Positions 5,396 to 8,829 of a stretch of 8,829 nucleotides of DNA are shown here, in pieces. Location of the stretch: contig MFLH01000021.1 in the NCBI GenBank assembly GCA_001781275.1, forward strand, positions 1 to 8,829, in the 5' to 3' direction. The DNA is from Candidatus Kaiserbacteria bacterium RIFCSPHIGHO2_02_FULL_54_11b (GTDB lineage: Bacteria; Patescibacteriota; Minisyncoccia; Phycocordibacterales; UBA2100). Position 1 is the first letter of the stretch. Every line of letters begins with the position of its first letter. The position numbers and the translations under genes were made by a program. The notes below the pieces were generated by a model that saw only the letters and a list, made by a program, of their open reading frames with translations, made no database searches and had not been told where the DNA came from.

Positions 5396-5977
5396 CTAGA
5401 AGGCTGCAAATCGCTTCTCCACAAGGCCCCAATTCAAGTTTTTAAAGAAAGCTTCTATATACTTGCCTTTGCCCGTGGCACCGTAATCGAGAAGAAATGC
5501 GTGCTCCCACACGTCGAGCGCGAGAATAACGGGAAGTGTCACCAAATGTCCTTGGTGCTGCTCGCCGACAAAGCCTGCCTGAAATTCTTTACCGATAGGG
5601 TCGTAGTAGAGGATTGCCCATCCCGGGCCTCGCATGTTGCCAATCGCCCTGAAATATTCTTGGAAGTATCCGCGATATTCTTTCTCGAACGCTTTTGCGA
5701 GAGAACCGTTTACACTGAGCGGAGTCGAAGTGCCTTCAAACTGCGCAAAATACAATTCGTGCAGGCGCATGCCGTCAAACTCAAATGATTTGCGACGGAT
5801 CAATTCTCCGAGTGCTAGGGCATGTTTCTCGGTGTCCTCCTTCGCGTACTCAGCGAGCTTCGCCGCAATCGCGTTGAAATTTTTTACATATCCCTCATAG
5901 AGAGCGAGGTGTTGTTTGACAGACTCGTCGGAAATGCCCTCGAGCTTCGGGAGATCAAACTTTTTCGCTTCGTACAT
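5396..5977 (-). CDS. Fe/Mn superoxide dismutase
   Basis: A 193-residue enzyme of the iron/manganese superoxide dismutase family, which turns superoxide into oxygen and hydrogen peroxide. Metal ligands can be placed as His23 (KQHLALYEGYV), His73 (RLHELYF), Asp155 and His159 (LDVWEHAFLLDYG). The first His is seven residues before the Tyr-Val pair, where canonical enzymes have eight, so that helix is one residue shorter. Residues 83-89 (TSTPLSV) come from a short repeat and sit in the loop after the second ligand. No Cu/Zn features are present. I chose the start at 5977 (MYEAKKFDLPKL) over 6004, because that is the family beginning and an extended -10 (TGATATACT) stands seven nt upstream. Iron or manganese use cannot be decided. 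With no signal peptide it should be cytosolic, and it implies at least occasional oxygen exposure. Confidence 0.93.
   Translation of the reverse strand: MYEAKKFDLPKLEGISDESVKQHLALYEGYVKNFNAIAAKLAEYAKEDTEKHALALGELIRRKSFEFDGMRLHELYFAQFEGTSTPLSVNGSLAKAFEKEYRGYFQEYFRAIGNMRGPGWAILYYDPIGKEFQAGFVGEQHQGHLVTLPVILALDVWEHAFLLDYGATGKGKYIEAFFKNLNWGLVEKRFAAF
5713..5732 (-). repeat. Short repeat inserted in frame in the superoxide dismutase gene
   Basis: Read on the gene strand the core is CACTTCGACTCCGCTCAGTG, with complementary tips CACT and AGTG. It shares TTCGAC and GCTCAG with the RNase HI copy, whose tips are CCCT and AGGG, so the tips differ but stay complementary in both. It encodes STPLSV in the loop after ligand His73. 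It appears to belong to the same dispersed repeat class. Confidence 0.68.
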
Positions 5978-5984
5978 ACGGCCC

Positions 5985-5992
5985 AGTATATC
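5985..5992 (-). promoter_or_regulatory. Extended -10 promoter of superoxide dismutase
   Basis: On the minus strand TGATATACT (TG at about 5993-5992, TATACT at 5990-5985) is a perfect extended -10 form and lies seven nt before the ATG at 5977, which predicts a transcript starting at or next to that ATG. No -35 box is clear, as is usual for extended -10 promoters. An AGGAGG on the same strand near 6024-6029 lies too far upstream to serve either start. Confidence 0.55.
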
Positions 5993-6061
5993 ACCGCAGT
6001 TCATGAAGGATGTGTGACGTATACCTCCTGAGATAAGGTGCGATCGGTGATAATTAAGAAA

Positions 6062-6090
6062 TTAAGGCAAAATATCTCACGGGGTATAAT
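6062..6090 (+). promoter_or_regulatory. Promoter of the ComEC-like metallo-beta-lactamase gene
   Basis: A consensus TATAAT (6085-6090) is preceded after 17 nt by TTAAGG (6062-6067), a partial -35. The ATG at 6097 comes six nt after the -10 box, so transcription should begin at the start codon. There is no Shine-Dalgarno sequence. Confidence 0.65.
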
Positions 6091-6096
6091 TTTCAA

Positions 6097-6951
6097 ATGC
6101 GCAGAAGTGTGCAGGTCAAGAGCATCGCAGTTCTTCTCCTTCTTATTGTTACGCTCTGCATTTGGTATGCCGCGATCCGCGAAGATCAGCGCGGGAGACT
6201 CACGGTCTCCTTCCTCGACGTGGGTCAGGGCGACTCCATTTTTATCCAAGCACCGAGTGGCCGGCAAGTGCTGATCGATGGCGGACCGGACACCAGTGTC
6301 TTGCGCAAGCTTTCGCGTTTGATGCCGTGGTACGACCGCTCGATCGACGTCATCATTCCGACGCACCCCGATATCGATCACGTGAGCGGGCTCGTCGACG
6401 TACTCGCGCGGTACAAAGTCTCGTACATCGTCCACTCCGACGTCGAAGGGGATACCCCCACGGCACAAGCGCTCGTGAGCTCGATCACACGCGAGGGGAC
6501 GGAGCAGCTGATAGCGAAGCGCGGACAGATCATCGATCTCGGGCGCGGTGCGTCCCTCGAGGTCCTTTTTCCCGACCGGAGCGTTGCGCACGTCGACACA
6601 AATACCGGATGCGTCGTCACACGGCTTGTCTACGGCGCGACCGCATTTATGCTTTCATGCGACGCACCGCAGGAGATCGAAGATTATTTGGTGCAGCTCG
6701 ACGGGGCGTCGCTTCATTCAAATGTGCTGAAGGCCGGACATCACGGCTCGAAGACTTCCTCGGGGCCGCTTTTTCTCGGATATGTCGCTCCGGAATACGC
6801 AGTCTTCTCGCGCGGGTGCGACAACAGCTACGGACATCCGACGCCGGAGGTCGTCGCGCGCTTCGCGCAATTCGGCATCCCGACCTCGGACACCTGTACA
6901 GACGGCACGATTACCTTCGTGTCGGATGGACAAACCGTGAGGAGAGACTAG
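6097..6951 (+). CDS. Membrane-anchored ComEC-type metallo-beta-lactamase domain protein
   Basis: A 284-residue protein equal to the C-terminal domain of ComEC, here as its own gene. A basic start (MRRSVQVK) and one hydrophobic helix (about 9-26) predict an anchor with the enzyme domain outside the membrane. Motifs in order are FLDVGQGDSIFI (39-50), LIDGGP (59-64), THPDIDHVSG (His90, Asp92, Asp94, His95), LSCDAPQE (Asp189), KAGHHGSKTSS (His215, His216) and NSYGHPTPEV (His247). ComEC proteins usually read TGD where this has SCD, but the Asp is kept. In ComEC this domain is thought to degrade the DNA strand that does not enter. The channel half is at 2724-4202, 1.9 kb away, and I infer that the two proteins act together. 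Its TAG overlaps the rpmB stop through CTAG. The alternative is a stand-alone hydrolase with another substrate. Confidence 0.9.
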   Translation: MRRSVQVKSIAVLLLLIVTLCIWYAAIREDQRGRLTVSFLDVGQGDSIFIQAPSGRQVLIDGGPDTSVLRKLSRLMPWYDRSIDVIIPTHPDIDHVSGLVDVLARYKVSYIVHSDVEGDTPTAQALVSSITREGTEQLIAKRGQIIDLGRGASLEVLFPDRSVAHVDTNTGCVVTRLVYGATAFMLSCDAPQEIEDYLVQLDGASLHSNVLKAGHHGSKTSSGPLFLGYVAPEYAVFSRGCDNSYGHPTPEVVARFAQFGIPTSDTCTDGTITFVSDGQTVRRD

Positions 6952-7190
6952 ACAAGCCCTGCTTTCTTGAGAGTCAAAAAGGCGCCGCGTTTCTTCATGG
7001 TCTTCAAGCCTTTTGCCGAGACACGGACAGTGACTTTCTTGCCGAGTTCGGGAATGAAAAGTGTTTTTGTCTGGAGATTTACCTGACGGCGGCGTTTGCC
7101 GGTCGGGTTGAATTTGGTCGCGCGGACGCGGTTGGAATACCCACCGCCGACCTGCGAATGCTTGCCCGTTATTTCACATGTTCTTGCCAT
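6948..7190 (-). CDS. rpmB: 50S ribosomal protein L28
   Basis: An 80-residue ribosomal protein of the large subunit. The start MARTCEITGK, followed by SNRVRATKFNPTGKRRRQVNLQ and the end VSAKGLKTMKKRGAF, fits the L28 family along its whole length, and the size is normal. Only one Cys is present (residue 5), so no zinc ribbon is expected. It stands alone on the minus strand rather than beside rpmG. No good -10 box or Shine-Dalgarno sequence is seen directly upstream, only a weak CAAAAT five nt from the ATG. Its TAG overlaps the stop of the convergent metallo-beta-lactamase gene. Confidence 0.96.
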   Translation of the reverse strand: MARTCEITGKHSQVGGGYSNRVRATKFNPTGKRRRQVNLQTKTLFIPELGKKVTVRVSAKGLKTMKKRGAFLTLKKAGLV

Positions 7191-7223
7191 ACATTATTTT
7201 GACCACGACGCCGTGCCTGCCTG

Positions 7224-7258
7224 CCCCGTAGTCAAACCGAAGGTTTGTACTACTGGGG
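7224..7258. repeat. Imperfect palindrome between rpmB and the protease gene
   Basis: CCCC-GTAGT-CAAACC (7224-7238) pairs with GGTTTG-T-ACTAC-T-GGGG (7242-7258), giving 15 base pairs with two single bulged bases and a GAA loop. GCCTGCCTGCC is directly adjacent on the left. It lies in the divergent 161-bp gap, 34 nt upstream of the rpmB start, so it could sit in an rpmB leader. It has no T run and terminates neither gene. A dispersed palindromic repeat is the simplest reading. Confidence 0.6.
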
Positions 7259-7330
7259 TTATTTCGCAGACTCGTGCCATATGTCGCGGCATAGTAGCAT
7301 CAGGGGAGCGTAAACGCAACGGAAACACAA

Positions 7331-7341
7331 TATGATAGTAT
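7331..7341 (+). promoter_or_regulatory. Possible promoter of the M50 protease gene
   Basis: TATGAT (7331-7336) overlaps TAGTAT (7336-7341), 10-15 nt before the ATG at 7352. Either would give a leader of only about 4-9 nt. No -35 box and no Shine-Dalgarno sequence are clear, so this is weakly supported. Confidence 0.35.
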
Positions 7342-7351
7342 TTCGGGACGT

Positions 7352-7972
7352 ATGGAGCTTCTCGACACGGTATTTATCATAGCGGTCATCGTATTTTCGG
7401 TCATCATCCACGAAGTGATGCACGGAGTGGCAGCAGATAAGCTCGGTGACCCGACCGCCCGCTACGCGGGGCGCCTCACGCTCAACCCCATTCCGCATCT
7501 CGACCTGTTCGGCTCGATTATCCTCCCCATCATCTGTGCACTCTCGCCGGGCGGATTTCTCTTCGGCTGGGCGAAGCCCGTCCCGTACAATCCGTACAAT
7601 CTTTTCCGCGCACCCTATTGGGGCGAGGCGATCGTGGCCGCCGCTGGTCCCGCGTCCAATCTTGTACTCGCACTCATCGCAGGAATCCTCATTCGCCTCC
7701 AGATCTTCCCCGACATATTCCCCATGCTCATGTACGTAGTCGCCATCAACATCTCGCTCACACTTTTGAATCTCATCCCCGTGCCGCCCCTCGATGGCTC
7801 GAAGATTCTCGCGAGCATTCTTCCAAAAAGCCTTGGCTATGACCAGCTGCGGGAGCGCATGGAAGGCAACCCCTTTCTCGGTTTTGGCCTCGTCCTTATC
7901 CTCATCGTCCTTTTCGGCAGCGCATTTGGTCGGCTCGTCTATGGGATCGCCGGCGCGATCGCCGGTGTGTAG
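7352..7972 (+). CDS. Site-2 protease family (M50) zinc metalloprotease
   Basis: A 206-residue membrane protease of the short S2P-like M50 group, which cuts substrates within the membrane. The zinc site is HEVMH (His20, Glu21, His24) in the first helix, and the third ligand is Asp148 in NLIPVPPLDGSK. Other family marks are GDPTARYAGRLTLNP (32-46), FGWAKPVPYNP (71-81) and AAGPASNLVLAL (97-108). Four to five hydrophobic segments are visible. There is no PDZ domain, unlike RseP, and no CBS pair, so it belongs with small YwhC-like proteins whose substrates are mostly unknown. It stands alone between the divergent rpmB and the rpsL operon and is followed by a terminator-like hairpin. The start at 7352 places the first helix immediately at the N-terminus, as usual for the group. 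Confidence 0.94.
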   Translation: MELLDTVFIIAVIVFSVIIHEVMHGVAADKLGDPTARYAGRLTLNPIPHLDLFGSIILPIICALSPGGFLFGWAKPVPYNPYNLFRAPYWGEAIVAAAGPASNLVLALIAGILIRLQIFPDIFPMLMYVVAINISLTLLNLIPVPPLDGSKILASILPKSLGYDQLRERMEGNPFLGFGLVLILIVLFGSAFGRLVYGIAGAIAGV

Positions 7973-7994
7973 TAATTTGCTTTACAGCACTATC

Positions 7995-8000
7995 TATAGT
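7995..8000 (+). promoter_or_regulatory. Possible -10 box for the rpsL operon
   Basis: TATAGT lies 60 nt before the rpsL start and 22 nt after the protease stop. No strong -35 box is found. If used, transcription would start near 8007, just before the hairpin at 8012, which would then act as a leader attenuator. Weak support from sequence only. Confidence 0.3.
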
Positions 8001-8009
8001 ACATTTCTC

Positions 8010-8033
8010 GGACTCCCTCAGGGAGTTTTCATT
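8010..8033 (+). terminator. Intrinsic terminator-like hairpin between the protease gene and rpsL
   Basis: ACTCCC (8012-8017) and GGGAGT (8021-8026) form a six-pair stem with a TCA loop, extendable by two G-T pairs, and TTTTCATTT follows. The orientation fits plus-strand transcription. It most simply ends the protease message 40 nt after its stop. It could instead regulate rpsL if a promoter lies upstream of it. Confidence 0.6.
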
Positions 8034-8060
8034 TGCCTTTCAACAGGCTCGAGATAAACA

Positions 8061-8477
8061 ATGTCTACGATAAATCAACTTACGCGCAAGGGTCGTACCA
8101 AGAAGACTTGGCGCACAAAGACCGTGGCACTCACGCGCGGCTTCAACACGCTCCAGAATCGACCGTCTTTCTATGCCGCTCCCTTCAAACGCGGTGTCTG
8201 CACCCGTGTCACGACCAAGACCCCGCGCAAACCGAACTCGGCTATCCGCAAGATCGCGCGCGTACGTCTCACCAATGGTATGGAGATCACCGCCTACATC
8301 CCCGGCGAAGGACACACCCTCCAGGAACACTCGGTAGTACTCGTCCGTGGTGGCCGCGTAAAAGACATCGGTGTACGCTACACGATCGTCCGCGGCAAAT
8401 TGGATGCGACGGGCGTCGAGAAGCGTCGCCGCGGCCGCTCAAACTATGGCGCCAAACGTCCGAAGGCCGCTAAATAA
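8061..8477 (+). CDS. rpsL: 30S ribosomal protein S12
   Basis: A 138-residue S12, the decoding-centre protein and main site of streptomycin resistance mutations. [39 protein letters not shown] and the end [10 protein letters not shown] are typical. The extra 14 residues before KRGVCT (around [15 protein letters not shown]) match the longer N-terminal loop found in several other bacterial phyla. Two departures matter. Arg56 stands where E. coli has Lys42, and the loop KDLPGVRYH reads KDIGVRYT, with the Pro90 equivalent absent between Ile103 and Gly104. Asp102 (E. coli Asp88, the methylthiolation site) is kept. It leads the str operon, two nt before rpsG, with no strong Shine-Dalgarno sequence. 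Confidence 0.98.
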   Translation: MSTINQLTRKGRTKKTWRTKTVALTRGFNTLQNRPSFYAAPFKRGVCTRVTTKTPRKPNSAIRKIARVRLTNGMEITAYIPGEGHTLQEHSVVLVRGGRVKDIGVRYTIVRGKLDATGVEKRRRGRSNYGAKRPKAAK

Positions 8478-8479
8478 CT

Positions 8480-8829
8480 ATGCGACGCCCGACAAAAAAC
8501 AGAAAACAACCGCAGCCGGACGAAGTGTACGGTTCTTTCAAGGTCGCGAAGCTCATCAACTACGTAATGGAGTGTGGCAAGAAGGACACTGCGCGCAAGA
8601 TCGTCTATAAAGTGATGGATGAATTGAAGAAAGACGGTGATCCCGTGGCCTTCCTGGAGGAAGCGCTCGAAAAGGCGTCTCCTGCAGTAGAAGTGCGCTC
8701 GCGCCGCGTCGGCGGCGCCAACTATCAGGTGCCACGCGAGGTGAATCCCGCCCGCAAAATGGCGCTCGGCATGAGATGGATCGTGGAGGCCGCCGAAGGC
8801 ACCAAAGGCAAGCCGATGCATGTGAGCCT
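8480..8829 (+). CDS. rpsG: 30S ribosomal protein S7 (3' end beyond the window)
   Basis: The first 116 residues of S7, the primary 16S rRNA 3'-domain binding protein of the small subunit. Recognisable parts are VYGSFKVAKLINYVMECGKK (about 16-35), then FLEEALEKASPAVEVRSRRV and GGANYQVPREV (about 79-89), followed by RKMALGMRWIVEAA. The N-terminus MRRPTKNRKQ is basic as usual. The frame is intact up to the right edge, where the last two bases are a split codon. It begins two nt after the rpsL stop, the classical str operon order, and fusA would be expected next but is outside the window. Translation is probably coupled to rpsL, since no clear Shine-Dalgarno sequence precedes the ATG. Confidence 0.97.
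   Translation, partial: MRRPTKNRKQPQPDEVYGSFKVAKLINYVMECGKKDTARKIVYKVMDELKKDGDPVAFLEEALEKASPAVEVRSRRVGGANYQVPREVNPARKMALGMRWIVEAAEGTKGKPMHVS

Noticed and set aside
5978..6004. Longer dismutase start (MNCGDILGR)
   Set aside because: The extended -10 box lies inside this stretch and the family start is MYEAKKF at 5977.
6018..6030. AGGAGG on the minus strand as ribosome site for the dismutase
   Set aside because: It lies about 20 nt from the ATG at 6004 and more than 45 nt from 5977, too far for either.
6162..7202. Plus-strand frame of 346 codons covering the metallo-beta-lactamase gene
   Set aside because: Arg-rich shadow frame that also runs through rpmB; the other frame carries every family motif.

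Overview
The window reads as ordinary bacterial chromosome from a member of the Candidate Phyla Radiation (Patescibacteria), most likely Parcubacteria. This placement is an inference from gene style, with no 16S or database search behind it. Supporting signs are a ComEC channel protein whose nuclease-like domain is a separate gene, a Cys-rich C-terminal tail of a kind I associate with Parcubacteria surface proteins, short intragenic repeats of the TTCGAC..GCTCAG type, very compact spacing and almost no Shine-Dalgarno sequences. UGA is a stop in recJ and comEC, so this is not a UGA-recoding lineage such as Gracilibacteria.

Left part (1-4202): the tail of a Cys-rich, probably exported protein (+) converges with a HIT-family hydrolase (-), and their TAG stops share one CTAG. 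The HIT gene and recJ diverge from a 38-bp gap with back-to-back -10 boxes. recJ, an RNase HI gene and the membrane part of comEC then run in one direction with gaps of 36 and 6 nt, and look like a DNA uptake and processing unit.

Middle (4203-6004): a gap with a large hairpin precedes an unrecognised basic 132-aa protein, which ends at a strong terminator. On the minus strand lie an Fe/Mn superoxide dismutase and an unrecognised four-helix membrane protein.

Right part (6005-8829): the stand-alone ComEC-like metallo-beta-lactamase protein (+) converges with rpmB (L28, -), again through a shared CTAG. After an intergenic hairpin comes a site-2-type M50 metalloprotease (+), a terminator-like hairpin, then the str operon start: rpsL (S12) and a partial rpsG (S7).

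No tRNA, rRNA, CRISPR array, insertion sequence or phage gene was seen, and I found no wholly new multi-gene system. The most notable signals are related short repeats translated in frame inside RNase HI and superoxide dismutase, -10 boxes only 5-7 nt before several start codons (leaderless mRNA), an S12 lacking the conserved Pro of its streptomycin-site loop and carrying Arg at the Lys42 position, and the two convergent gene pairs that share CTAG.
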